From CBDUXT01 sp965371245 (lineage in GTDB: Bacteria > Planctomycetota > Phycisphaerae > UBA1845), in assembly GCA_965371245.1 (NCBI GenBank), contig CBDUXT010000049.1, positions 1-43,743 of the forward strand: DNA of 43,743 nucleotides, written 5' to 3'. Every line of letters starts with the position of its first letter. Position 1 is the stretch's first letter. The notes under the pieces were generated by a model. That model searched no databases, was not told the DNA's origin, and saw only the letters and a list, made by a program, of their open reading frames with translations. Both the position numbers and the translations under genes were made by a program. Shown here one piece after another: positions 17,789 to 27,138 of this stretch.

Positions 17789-18552
17789 CCAGTGAAGAAA
17801 GAGCATACGCGTCCCAACATCTGCTGGAGGCGTGTTGGCCCGTCTTTGAGTTCGTGACGAACTTCGGACGTCAGATCAAACACGGGTCCGCGCCGGCCGG
17901 CGAACAGGTTCGCTATGAAGCGCTGTCGGCCTTGCGTGATAGCGAGGAGTTGGCCCGTGACGAGCCCTTGACGGAACAAGCGTGGACCGACCGGGTCAAG
18001 GCGATCCTGGTTTACCTGGTCGACTACACGATGATCAACACCGACTGGGACGGGCGCCTCTATTGGCTCGACAACCCCTTTGAGACCGATCGAACGATCC
18101 TGGACCACGCGCAGGCTTTGGGAGGAGAGGAGTTTTTCTCGACCTGTGACGAGTTGCAGCGTGAGTACGAACTGGCCGACCGGCGGGATCGGCGGGACAA
18201 GGATGAACTGGCGGCGCAGCTCAGTGTGTATTTCGTGTGCCTTCGTTTGGGGTTCAAGGGTCAGTACCACGATCGCCCGCAGGAACTGGGCGATTACACG
18301 CGGCGCCTGTTTACCCGGTTGCCGGCGTACGCCTCGACCCGTGCCAAGGACATGTTCCCGGAGGCGTACCGCCACAACCAGGAGGTGAAAGTCAACTATA
18401 ACCTCGGCATGAAACTGACGGTCGTCCTGGCGCTCTTGGCGATCGTGGTGGGCGGCTATCTGATGGGCTCACACTTTGCCTGGCAGTCAGCCGTCAGCGA
18501 ACTCAAGCAGGCGGCGACGAACATTGAGTCGGATCCGACCGGCACTCCCTGA
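17785..18552 (+). CDS. tssL: T6SS membrane-complex protein TssL (DotU family)
   Basis: This 255-residue protein overlaps the tssK stop (ATGA at 17785-17788). The cytoplasmic part has the DotU-type helical hook (AEQVRYEALSALRDSEELAR-like segment, then VYFVCLRLGFKGQY, a conserved TssL stretch). One membrane helix lies near residues 208-230 (LTVVLALLAIVVGGYLMG), leaving only a short periplasmic tail. There is no C-terminal OmpA-like peptidoglycan-binding domain. Such a domain is present in some TssL proteins, so anchoring to the wall must come from another protein here. TssL binds TssM and recruits TssK. Confidence 0.94.
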   Translation: MTSEERAYASQHLLEACWPVFEFVTNFGRQIKHGSAPAGEQVRYEALSALRDSEELARDEPLTEQAWTDRVKAILVYLVDYTMINTDWDGRLYWLDNPFETDRTILDHAQALGGEEFFSTCDELQREYELADRRDRRDKDELAAQLSVYFVCLRLGFKGQYHDRPQELGDYTRRLFTRLPAYASTRAKDMFPEAYRHNQEVKVNYNLGMKLTVVLALLAIVVGGYLMGSHFAWQSAVSELKQAATNIESDPTGTP

Positions 18553-18616
18553 GGGCGGCGGCGCCGGGTTCAGCCGTATCTGACAGGCGCCTTGACAACA
18601 TTGCGGGACTGAAACC

Positions 18617-21600
18617 ATGAAAAAGCTCATGAAGATGTTCAAGAGCCTCCCGCCCGAGGTGAGGTCCATGTTGGCCATCGCCGGGCTGGGCTCACCCATC
18701 GCCGCGATCTACTTTGCGAAGCGATTCCTCCCGCGCGGCTACCCGCTCTGGAAGTTCTTTCTCTGGATCGTCGCCGTCGTCGTCGTCATCGCCGTGATCG
18801 TGTTCGTGATTAGCTGGCTCTTCAAACGCGGCAGCAAAGCGCGGGCCAAGCGGATGGAGGGTGATCTTGCCAGCGACGCCGCCGGTCCCCAGTCCATGGA
18901 CAAGAGCGCCGACGCAAAAAGCAACAACGCCAAGTTCTTCAAAGCCATCCGCGACATGAAAAAAGACGTGGGCATCGATGTCTACGCCCTGCCCTGGTAC
19001 ATCACCATCGGCGACTCCGGCTGCGGAAAAACCAAGCTGATCAACGAGGGAGGGCTCACCTTCTCTCGTGGGAAGCCCGAGGGCTATCAGCTCGGCACGT
19101 TGAACTACAACTGGTGGTTCACGGAGGAGGCGATCATCATCGACATGGCCGGTCGCCTGTGTAACCCGCGCGATGACAGCGACCGGCGGGAATGGGAGGG
19201 GCTTCTCACCACCATCGGCAAGGGACGCAAGGGCTTCCCGATCAACGGCGCCTTGGTTTGCGTTGCGGCCGACCACTTGCTTCAGGATCCCCCGGAGAAG
19301 ATCGAAAGAGACGCCAACACGGTACTGGAGCGCCTCAGAGATCTTCAATCCCGGCTCGGTGTCACCTTCGCGACGTATCTGATGATCACCAAATGCGACA
19401 AGATCCTCGGCTTCATGCAGTTTTTCGACCGGGCGGACCGCGACATTCGTGTGAAGAATCAGATGTTCGGGTGGTCTCGCCCGGGCAGCTTCGACAAGGC
19501 GTACGACCCGGACAGCTTCAACGGCGCGTTTGACGACGTCTACGCGCGACTCAACGAACTGCGGCTCAGGCGCCTGAACGACGACTCGGAGCAGATCGAT
19601 CGGGGCTTGGCCCATAGCTTTCCGGAGGAATTCCGCGGCCTCTATGACCCGCTTCAGATTTACGTCAGCACGCTGTTTCCGCTGATTCGCCACGCCAAGG
19701 CGGTCAAGAACCTGATCTTCCGGGGCGTCTATTTCACGAGTGCGACACAGGAAGGGGCGCTGATCCTCAAGCACCTGACCGACCGACTCGGGCAGGAGTC
19801 GGCCGACCAGTTTCCCCCGCTGGATGATCTGTACCCCAACAAACGACCGCACTTTATCAAGGACCTGTTGTTGCAGAAGGTCATCCCTGAACAGGGGCTG
19901 GTGTTCCGCAACGAACAGCAGGTGGTTCGGAATCGCAAGCTGAACAAACTGCTGACCGTCGCCACGGGCGTTCTGTTCGTCGTGCTCGGCAGCCTGTTCT
20001 GGTGGAGTAGCGCGAAGTTCAGCACGCTTGTGCGAGCGCCGGCGGATGACGCCAAGCTCATCGCGGAAGGCTTCTCCGGCACAACCGCGACGGCCGCGGT
20101 TGGGCAGGCCGCGAAGATTGAGGTAAGTATCCAGGATCTCAAAGAGAGCCCGACCGCGGCGAGCGTGTTGTCCGGGTTCTTCCATTCCGCGAACGAACCG
20201 GTCGTACATCTTCAGCGCTTGCGCCTCGTCCTGATCGAACGGGCGATGAGGGACGCCTTGCAATCGATCGGGAAGGGGCTTTCCAGCGGGTCGGGGCTGA
20301 CCGGGGACTCGTCCACCGATGCCGAGACGTACCTGAGCGCGCTGAACGAATACGTAACCTGGTACGCGTGCCGGAGCGAAGGCGAATTGCCGGACAAGCT
20401 GACGTCGGCGAGCTTCGAGGCGATGCGGGCCGTCGGCGCGCCCGAAGGCATGATCGCCGATGACGACTTCCTGGGCCAAGTCGAGTCCTACTTTTTGGTC
20501 AATCTCGCTTCCGAGCACCGCCGGAACCCGAGTGGCGTCATGGAAAGGTACGACGACGACTTGGGCTCATGGAGCACGCTGGAGAGTGCAACGGAGCGCG
20601 TTCGGACGTACATCACAAAACTGGCAACGCTCAGCGCCGACCACCCCAACCCTCAGATCCGGGCTTGGATGCGTATTCGCGACGGCTGCGACGGTGCCGT
20701 CACGAGCTATGGAGACCTGCTCGACTTTTCCGATAGGGCGGACCGCGCGAACACCGTCGATGAGTTCGGAACATTACAGATGGACTTCGCGACCAGCGCT
20801 ACCGGATTTGACCACTCGCTCACGGCGTGTGCGACGTGGGATGGCCCGAGAGTGGGCGACGCCCAGAATCGGATCCTAACTTTGGAGCAGGCGATCCTGG
20901 CGCAACGTCAGGCGTGGTTGGATCACCTGGACAAACTGCGGGACTCAGCCAACGCGTGTGGGTCGATCGATCCACGGCTCATCGAGCTGATCGCATCGCT
21001 CACGGATGGCATTGGTTCCAAGCCCCTTGACCTGGTCTACTGGCAGAGCCTTCAGGACGCCGGCGTTGTCGATAGAAACAAGCAGTACCAGCCGGGCGTT
21101 TTCGAACCGGAGACGTTCAAGGACTACATCCACGAGGTGTACACGAAGTATGCGCAAGTGGTTACGTTCCGCTCGGGTGACGAGGAGGAACCGGCCGACC
21201 GGCTTGCACTGACCAAGGATGCCAAGCAGGCGCGGGACCGGGTGGCCGCACTAAGCCAGCGGTTGGCGGGCGTAAAGATCAAGGTACCGGATAACCTCGA
21301 TCGAGAAACGCCGGCGATGTGGGCTGACGCGTTCGTGAAACTGTTCGCGGAAGCGGAGGACGATGCCGATCCCGGGCGTCCCGAGTCGGCACACGCTCCG
21401 TTTAGGGCTCACGAGTTCTGGCAGGAGAGTGCGCTCACCGTTCTGGACGAGACGGTGCATGGCGTTGTCCGCAGGGCGGAGGGCACGCAACTCTTGCAGA
21501 CGATGTATCAGCGCCTTGTGCAGATCAACGACACGGAGGACTGGGGCTTTGCCTCTTTGATCCCGGAATACGATCTATCCGATCGCGCGTACAATGGTCC

Positions 21601-23317
21601 GTATACCATCCGCGTGGCCACGGGGGCTCGTCGGCGCCCGACAACCCGGACGGCGACACCATCGGTTCCCGCGCGACGTACGGGTCCCAGGCTTCCGAGT
21701 CGCGGAACCCGCCAACGGCGCCCCAGCGGAGCGCGACCGGCGCAACCCGGGCTTCGCCCGCAGGGTTCCGGCACGCTCGATTCCTGTGCCACGCATTCCT
21801 TCCTGAACGACCACGCTCAGACGCTGTTCGCCCTGGTGTATTACTTGTCGTTCATGGATGGAGCGTTCCTGGACGACGCGGAGCAAGGGGAAGAGCGGTT
21901 GCATGAACGGTGCCGCAAGGAGCTCGAACGCGCCGCCCGCAAGTACATGGATCGATACGTGGCCGAGTGGAGCAGAGCCTACGGCGAGCAGAAGCTGAAG
22001 CAACTGGAACGTCTCCGCCTCGACGCCAGGGATTGGCCGCAGCTCGCCAATCGCCTTCGCTCAAGGTCAGAACGGCAGAAGCTGCGGCGCGAGTTCGAGC
22101 CGGCGTTGAGGATGATTCTCCAGGCGGTCCCCTGGGCGACGTTCGATGTGCAGGCGGGCTTCTGGGGCAACGGCGACAACCCCTGGCCCGTCATCGCGGA
22201 ATGGATGACCGATGCGCTCGAACAACACCGAAGCGATCTGGGCGACTTCGCCTTTTTCGCCAGAGAGAATTTTCGCACCACGGGTGACGCGGAACAGCCC
22301 TGGGCCGCCATCACCAATGATTTCGGTGACGCCTTCGAGAACCTTCTGACCGCTATCAGCGAAAACGGCAGCCTGGACGAGCCCAACCCGAATGCCAAGA
22401 GGATCGACTGGGACGAACTCGACAAGCTGCGGGACCAGTTCCAGTACAGAGACGAACGTCTGACAGGAGAGTTGGTCCGATTCGTGGAGACGGCGCAGCG
22501 TCGCTTCGGTGAGCATCTCACCGATCGGCTTGCCCGACTCCAAGACAACCTCGGGTCGATGCCCCCCCAACTGGGCTGGCCCTATCTTCCGGGGACGGAG
22601 TTGAAGACCGTTGACTTCGAGGCTTTTAAGGAGTTCCTGATAGAGGTCGAGAAGACGGCCGGCGCGTACGAGAAGCTCGACGTGCCCGGAACGCCGGGCT
22701 ATCCGGAACGGACGGCATTCTTCGCATCGTGCAAGCGCTGGCACCGTTTTCTTTGGGTGGATGGTCCATCCACTCAAAACCCTCGCATGTTGTCTGCCAC
22801 CGTCGCGAGCCACAACCCAAAGGCGGAAAGCGCGCCCGCTATTCGCAAAGGCACGGAGCCGGACTTTGGTTGTCAATACTCCGCGCGCTGGTGGATGCTG
22901 GACCTGGGCTTCAGCCAACCAGGCCCGGAGATTCGGACTTCTTGCCGGAGCCTCGACAGCGACAAGGCGGACCGCAGCGTTGAGTGGGACTGGGGGACGA
23001 TGGGCAGCCGCAAACTGAAGTATTCGATTGGGTCCCCGACGAATCTCGCGGGCGACCCCGGCCCCCAGCCGTTGGGAGACCATTCGCCGCTGGCGTTTTG
23101 CGCCTACCTCGAGATCGGGGGGTGGTCCCAAGACCGTAGCACGTGGAACGTGTCCCACGATATGGATGTCGATGTGGTGCAGCCGAGCGCCGGCGGACTC
23201 ACCACCACCAAGCGCACGAAGATCGGACAACTCCTGACCTTCAGACTGGACCGAAGGCTTCCTGAGCCGATCGTGAAGCTCAAACGGCTTAAGCCCTCGC
23301 GGACGGAAGGATCTTAG
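18617..23317 (+). CDS. tssM: T6SS inner-membrane protein TssM (IcmF family)
   Basis: This 1566-residue protein is longer than most TssM (about 1100-1300). Hydrophobic segments lie at about residues 43-70 and 449-468. Between them is the cytoplasmic NTPase-like domain with a Walker A (GDSGCGKTKL, near residue 132) and a Walker B-like IIIDMAGR. The long periplasmic part includes the IcmF-type region and a C-terminal beta domain that would contact TssJ. TssM forms the trans-envelope core of the secretion complex. At nt 21627-21763 (about residues 1004-1049) the frame gives an unusual Arg/Pro run. The neighbouring frame gives a normal Ser/Asp/Pro/Thr linker there, and both edges are G-runs, so two compensating indels or sequencing errors are likely. 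tssM follows tssL by 64 bp. Confidence 0.96.
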   Translation: MKKLMKMFKSLPPEVRSMLAIAGLGSPIAAIYFAKRFLPRGYPLWKFFLWIVAVVVVIAVIVFVISWLFKRGSKARAKRMEGDLASDAAGPQSMDKSADAKSNNAKFFKAIRDMKKDVGIDVYALPWYITIGDSGCGKTKLINEGGLTFSRGKPEGYQLGTLNYNWWFTEEAIIIDMAGRLCNPRDDSDRREWEGLLTTIGKGRKGFPINGALVCVAADHLLQDPPEKIERDANTVLERLRDLQSRLGVTFATYLMITKCDKILGFMQFFDRADRDIRVKNQMFGWSRPGSFDKAYDPDSFNGAFDDVYARLNELRLRRLNDDSEQIDRGLAHSFPEEFRGLYDPLQIYVSTLFPLIRHAKAVKNLIFRGVYFTSATQEGALILKHLTDRLGQESADQFPPLDDLYPNKRPHFIKDLLLQKVIPEQGLVFRNEQQVVRNRKLNKLLTVATGVLFVVLGSLFWWSSAKFSTLVRAPADDAKLIAEGFSGTTATAAVGQAAKIEVSIQDLKESPTAASVLSGFFHSANEPVVHLQRLRLVLIERAMRDALQSIGKGLSSGSGLTGDSSTDAETYLSALNEYVTWYACRSEGELPDKLTSASFEAMRAVGAPEGMIADDDFLGQVESYFLVNLASEHRRNPSGVMERYDDDLGSWSTLESATERVRTYITKLATLSADHPNPQIRAWMRIRDGCDGAVTSYGDLLDFSDRADRANTVDEFGTLQMDFATSATGFDHSLTACATWDGPRVGDAQNRILTLEQAILAQRQAWLDHLDKLRDSANACGSIDPRLIELIASLTDGIGSKPLDLVYWQSLQDAGVVDRNKQYQPGVFEPETFKDYIHEVYTKYAQVVTFRSGDEEEPADRLALTKDAKQARDRVAALSQRLAGVKIKVPDNLDRETPAMWADAFVKLFAEAEDDADPGRPESAHAPFRAHEFWQESALTVLDETVHGVVRRAEGTQLLQTMYQRLVQINDTEDWGFASLIPEYDLSDRAYNGPYTIRVATGARRRPTTRTATPSVPARRTGPRLPSRGTRQRRPSGARPAQPGLRPQGSGTLDSCATHSFLNDHAQTLFALVYYLSFMDGAFLDDAEQGEERLHERCRKELERAARKYMDRYVAEWSRAYGEQKLKQLERLRLDARDWPQLANRLRSRSERQKLRREFEPALRMILQAVPWATFDVQAGFWGNGDNPWPVIAEWMTDALEQHRSDLGDFAFFARENFRTTGDAEQPWAAITNDFGDAFENLLTAISENGSLDEPNPNAKRIDWDELDKLRDQFQYRDERLTGELVRFVETAQRRFGEHLTDRLARLQDNLGSMPPQLGWPYLPGTELKTVDFEAFKEFLIEVEKTAGAYEKLDVPGTPGYPERTAFFASCKRWHRFLWVDGPSTQNPRMLSATVASHNPKAESAPAIRKGTEPDFGCQYSARWWMLDLGFSQPGPEIRTSCRSLDSDKADRSVEWDWGTMGSRKLKYSIGSPTNLAGDPGPQPLGDHSPLAFCAYLEIGGWSQDRSTWNVSHDMDVDVVQPSAGGLTTTKRTKIGQLLTFRLDRRLPEPIVKLKRLKPSRTEGS

Positions 23318-23645
23318 TTCTGACGGAAGCCCGTCCGGCGTGTCGTGAGAAGGAGGGTCGGCGACCTTGGACGGGTTGGCGGCATGGTAGCCGTTGGGGC
23401 GGAGGTGCTTGTTGATGCGCATCGCCGACGGCGAGGTTTGGGATGAGGTGGCCAGCGCACGGTCCGTTTTTCTGTAGCGGTGGAATCCCCGTTTCTTCCG
23501 AGAGATGGTCTCGGAACAGCGATACGCAGTATGAGAGTCTATCTAAGAATCGTGTGGCACCGGCATCTTGCCGGTGTGTCCACGGGCTGGAAGCGCGTGT
23601 CACACGAGTCATGGGGATAGGTTCCGGGTGAGAGCGCTCTAGCCG
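23318..23645. other. tssM-tagF intergenic region (328 bp)
   Basis: No credible gene is present. The only structure I see is the second copy of the double-hairpin repeat element at 23551-23616. The weak ribosome site of tagF (GTGAGAGCG about 15 nt before ATG 23646) lies at its right end. Confidence 0.6.
23551..23616 (-). repeat. Intergenic double-hairpin element, copy 2 (inverted)
   Basis: GTGTGGCACCGGCATCTTGCCGGTGTG is followed by CACGGGCTGGAAGCGCGTGT and CACACGAG. This is the reverse complement of the order seen at 16162-16216: the GATGCCGGTG palindrome and the CACGGGCT palindrome are the same modules. One arm of the second hairpin carries a mismatch (GCGCGTG for the expected GCCCGTG). Confidence 0.7.
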
Positions 23646-24650
23646 ATGGGTTTGCGAGACCTCTTCAAATCGAAGTCGTCCAGGCTCAAGGCCGATCCGC
23701 GCGTTCGATGGTTCGGGAAGCTCCCGACGTACGCGGACTACTACGGCTCGCACGTGGACGATCCCTGGGCCAAGGAGTTCCAGGATTGGATCCTCAAGGG
23801 GTTCGAGTTGTATCGCGGACGACTCGCGGGGGAGGGTAAGGCCACCGCGAGGATTCCGGTCGCCGGCGCCGTGGTTCGCCTTCCGGAATCGGAAATGACG
23901 GTTCTGGCGTCGATCTTGGATTTCGGCGGCGACATGCGGGGTCGTCCGTTTCCGATCTGTTTCTTTGTGGCCCTCCCGACAGCGCAGTGGCCCGGGCCCA
24001 CGAGCGAACAGTTGGGGAGTGCGTCGCAAGTCATCGGAGCGCTCCTTTCTCTAGGGCGCGAAGTGCCTCGGTTCTTGAACTCACCCGGTCACTTCGAAAC
24101 GGTGTTCGGTGGTCGGGAGCTCGACCTTTCCGGGCTCAAGGACCAGCGATCCGATGATTCCTGGACGCAAGCGGGAAAAACCCTGCCCCTGTCGGACTGG
24201 TTTAACTCAGCGAAGAAAGGGATGAAGATCGACAACGTGCATACCTGGCTCCGGCTGGCGAACCGTTTCGGGGACAACCTGGCGGGACATGAGTCGGCCG
24301 CGTTCGAGCCAACGCTTCGATTCCCGCTGTCCCCCGAGTCGTCCCCCGACGTGCAGACTGCCGGCTGGCTCCGGTGGTTGGAGTCCCGCATCGACCTCCC
24401 GCGTCGGACGCTCTCGCTTGTCGTTTCAACCGGCGCCAATGGCGGGGCCGGCCACTTCACCGTTATCGCTCGCAAGGTGGTTATCGACGATTTCCTGCTC
24501 CTGACGCCCCTGGCCGACTCGCTGCCCTATCTGGACAACCTTGCGCAGGTTCACGAGGAAGAAGGCTCCGAGGGCGACGCAGTCTCTGACGCGGTCGATG
24601 TCGCGCACAGTTGGCTCGATTTCGCCAGCGGCGGGGTCAACCCGACTTGA
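23646..24650 (+). CDS. tagF: T6SS-associated protein TagF (ImpM domain)
   Basis: This 334-residue protein carries the TagF/ImpM signature near its N-terminus: VRWFGKLPTYADYYGS followed by FQDWILKGF, then GRPFPICFFVALP. TagF is a cytoplasmic post-translational repressor of T6SS in Pseudomonas; in some species it is fused to a PP2C phosphatase. No phosphatase part is seen here, and the C-terminal third (about 200-334) is extra sequence without a recognised motif. It sits between tssM and tssA, a common location. With the pseudokinase upstream it suggests post-translational control, though FHA and PP2C partners were not found in the window. Confidence 0.85.
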   Translation: MGLRDLFKSKSSRLKADPRVRWFGKLPTYADYYGSHVDDPWAKEFQDWILKGFELYRGRLAGEGKATARIPVAGAVVRLPESEMTVLASILDFGGDMRGRPFPICFFVALPTAQWPGPTSEQLGSASQVIGALLSLGREVPRFLNSPGHFETVFGGRELDLSGLKDQRSDDSWTQAGKTLPLSDWFNSAKKGMKIDNVHTWLRLANRFGDNLAGHESAAFEPTLRFPLSPESSPDVQTAGWLRWLESRIDLPRRTLSLVVSTGANGGAGHFTVIARKVVIDDFLLLTPLADSLPYLDNLAQVHEEEGSEGDAVSDAVDVAHSWLDFASGGVNPT

Positions 24651-24881
24651 CTTGGTGAACGTGGTCGTTAAGCTCGGAGTTTGATTTGTCACACGTCCGC
24701 CCAGCGGGTGGGACTGCCACGGATGGTTCAGGTCCTTCGGCGGTGTGTGGGGTCCACAGGGCACAACGGTCTTCCAAAGGATCGGTACGCACGCGCCGGG
24801 CGGCTCGACGTGTTCCGGTCGGCGGATCCCCGTTGACAACGAGCCTGGGCGGGTGCATTTGGCAGCTTTGAGGCAACGACG

Positions 24882-26459
24882 GTGCCTTCGCTAGACGAAA
24901 ACGCAATCCTCGCTTTGGGCACGGACCCGATTCCGGGGGGCTCGCCCTGTGGAACCGACGCGGCGGAAGACGCGATGTACATCGCCGTTACGGCGGAGAT
25001 GCCGAAGATGGATCGGATCGACGCCGATGAACCGGACTGGTTCGTCGTCGAGCAGAACTGCACGCAAATCCTTCGCTCCAAGTCAAAAGATGTAGAGGTG
25101 GCTGCCTGGCTGGGACACGCGCTGTTCAAGCAGTACTCCTATGCCGGGCTATCGGCCTCGTTCGCGCTGTTCACCGCGATGGTCAAGAACTTCTGGGACG
25201 ACAGCTTCCCGACACGACCACGACGGCGGAAGGCGCGGATCGAGGCACTGGCCAACCGGTTCGTCGAGCACGGGTGGTTTCGAGACAACCAGCCGAAACC
25301 CAACGACTTCGACGCGCTTGACCTCTGTGTTACGCGTACCGAGGAGTTCATCGCCGCGCTCACGGAAAAAATGCCGGATGAGCCGCCCGACCTGGGCAAG
25401 TTCATGCGTGGGCTCAAGGAGCAGGCGGGCAAGCGACCCAAGCCGGCCGCCGCCCCGGCGCCGCCGGCCGAGGGAGGTGCCGCCCCGGCTGCCGCAGCGG
25501 CCCCCGCGGGTGGGCAGGCATTCGGCGGAGGCGAGGTTTCCGACAAGGGGTCGGCGGTCAAAGCCGTCATGGCGGCTTGCACCTTTCTAAGAAAAGCCGA
25601 CCTGACTGACCCTGTTCCCTATGCGATCGTCCGGGCGGTCAAGTGGTCGACGATGTCGCTTCCCACATCGGAAGAGGCCAAGACACAAATCCCCCCGCCC
25701 GATGCGTCGGTGGTTGATGCGTTGAACCACCAGATGGGCAACTCGCTGTGGGAGCATCTTCTCAAGGGCGCGGAGGGAGCCTTTCGCTCCAACGACCCGC
25801 TTTGGCTCGACCTCCAGCGTTACCTTTGTTCGGCCATGAAGGGCCTTGGCGCACCGTACGACCAAGCACATGAGGCGGTTGTGTCGGCCACGGCCGGGCT
25901 CGTCCGGCGTCTGGGCGACGGCGTGTTCGAGCTGCGTTTTCGCGACGGCACGCCGCTGACCAGCGGCGAAACCAAGATGTGGATTGAAGGCGAAGTCGTG
26001 GGGGCCGATGGCGGCGGAGGGGGAGGCGGGTCCTCGGCAGCCGACGGCAACGGACGTCTCTTGGAAGCCTCCAACAAGGCGCGCAAGCTCGCCGGTTCCG
26101 GCAAGCTCAAGGAAGCGTTGAAGGAACTTCAAGAGGGGTTGCATTCGTGTACGCAGCGGCGTGACCGGTTCCTGTGGCGTCTTCGCATTGCGCAGCTCTG
26201 CTATGAGGCCCAACGCCTCCGTCTGGCCGCCCCGTTGCTCGAAGAGTGTCACAACGAGATTCAGCGATACCACATCGATGAATGGGAGCCGACGCTGGCG
26301 ATTGACGTAGCGCAAACGCTCTATCGGTGTCGAAAATCACTGACCTTGTCTGAAAAAACCCCGGCGCAAGAGGCGCTCAATGGTGTCCGCGACTCGTTCG
26401 CGTGGCTGTGTCAATTGGATCCGGTGGCCGCGCTCGCTGCGGAACCCTCGGGCAAGTAA
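24882..26459 (+). CDS. tssA: T6SS assembly protein TssA (ImpA N-terminal domain)
   Basis: The start is GTG 24882 with GAGG 8 nt upstream. The 525-residue product has the ImpA-type N-terminus (IPGGSPCGTD, then VVEQNCTQILRSKSKDVEVA and AWLGHALF; about residues 15-130). A Pro/Ala linker lies at about 183-215 and a helical middle domain follows. A run of Gly (GGGGGGGSSAADG) near residues 371-383 precedes a helical C-terminal domain resembling VasJ-type TssA. TssA primes baseplate and tail-tube assembly and stays at the growing sheath end. The 231-bp gap before it holds no gene that I can support. Confidence 0.92.
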   Translation: MPSLDENAILALGTDPIPGGSPCGTDAAEDAMYIAVTAEMPKMDRIDADEPDWFVVEQNCTQILRSKSKDVEVAAWLGHALFKQYSYAGLSASFALFTAMVKNFWDDSFPTRPRRRKARIEALANRFVEHGWFRDNQPKPNDFDALDLCVTRTEEFIAALTEKMPDEPPDLGKFMRGLKEQAGKRPKPAAAPAPPAEGGAAPAAAAAPAGGQAFGGGEVSDKGSAVKAVMAACTFLRKADLTDPVPYAIVRAVKWSTMSLPTSEEAKTQIPPPDASVVDALNHQMGNSLWEHLLKGAEGAFRSNDPLWLDLQRYLCSAMKGLGAPYDQAHEAVVSATAGLVRRLGDGVFELRFRDGTPLTSGETKMWIEGEVVGADGGGGGGGSSAADGNGRLLEASNKARKLAGSGKLKEALKELQEGLHSCTQRRDRFLWRLRIAQLCYEAQRLRLAAPLLEECHNEIQRYHIDEWEPTLAIDVAQTLYRCRKSLTLSEKTPAQEALNGVRDSFAWLCQLDPVAALAAEPSGK

Positions 26460-26490
26460 CGCCCGGACGGCAACCTGAAAGGAGCCGAAG

Positions 26491-27048
26491 ATGGCTAAAG
26501 CAGGGTCAAAAGCCCGTGAATCACGGGTCAACATTGCGATTTCGGACCGCCTCCGCGGCGGCGCCGAGCCGGAACTTCCGTTTCGGGTTCTTGTGATGGG
26601 CGACTACACGCTCAAGGACGACAAGCGTCCGATCTACGACCGCAAGCCGATAGACATCAACAAATCGAACTTCGATGCGGTGATGCAGAGCTTCAATCTC
26701 TCACTGGACCTGAGCGTTTCGGACCGGATCAGCGGCAGCGGCGAGATGCCGGTCAAGCTGAAGTTCGGAACGTTGAAGGATTTTCGCCCGGAGTCGATCG
26801 CTCGACAGGTTCCCGAGTTGAAGAACATGCTCGAGATGCGCGACGCGATCAAGGCGCTTCGTCCCAAGATGGGGGACAAGGCCGCCCAGGCGGAGCTCCT
26901 CAAAGCCATCAAGGATCCTGAGGTGCGAGAGAAGATACTCGGTCTGGTCGCCACGGCCTCCGACGCACCCGCCGCGGACGCGGGCAGCGAGCCAGAGGCG
27001 GCAGCCGATGACGGCGCCGCGCCGGAGGGTGACGCCCCCGCGTCGTAG
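26491..27048 (+). CDS. tssB: T6SS contractile sheath small subunit TssB
   Basis: This 185-residue protein starts at ATG 26491 with AAAGGAG 7 nt upstream. It has the expected order: SRVNIAISDR near the N-terminus, LPFRVLVMGDYT, then FDAVMQSFNLSLDLSVSDRI and LKFGTLKDFRPESIARQVPE. The C-terminus (about 155-185) is an Ala/Asp/Glu/Pro-rich tail. TssB pairs with TssC to form the cytoplasmic contractile sheath. The two genes are separated by 90 bp. Confidence 0.97.
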   Translation: MAKAGSKARESRVNIAISDRLRGGAEPELPFRVLVMGDYTLKDDKRPIYDRKPIDINKSNFDAVMQSFNLSLDLSVSDRISGSGEMPVKLKFGTLKDFRPESIARQVPELKNMLEMRDAIKALRPKMGDKAAQAELLKAIKDPEVREKILGLVATASDAPAADAGSEPEAAADDGAAPEGDAPAS

Positions 27049-27138
27049 CCACGTCGCGCGTCAATTGAGCAGAGCTAGCTGACAGGAACGGAACCCGGCG
27101 AGCCAAGCGCCGCCGGCGCTTAACGGAGAACAACTACG

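Noticed and set aside
18692..20518. 608-codon open frame on the minus strand
   Set aside because: Lies entirely within and antisense to tssM, whose sequence is a clear family match. The minus product has no recognisable domain.
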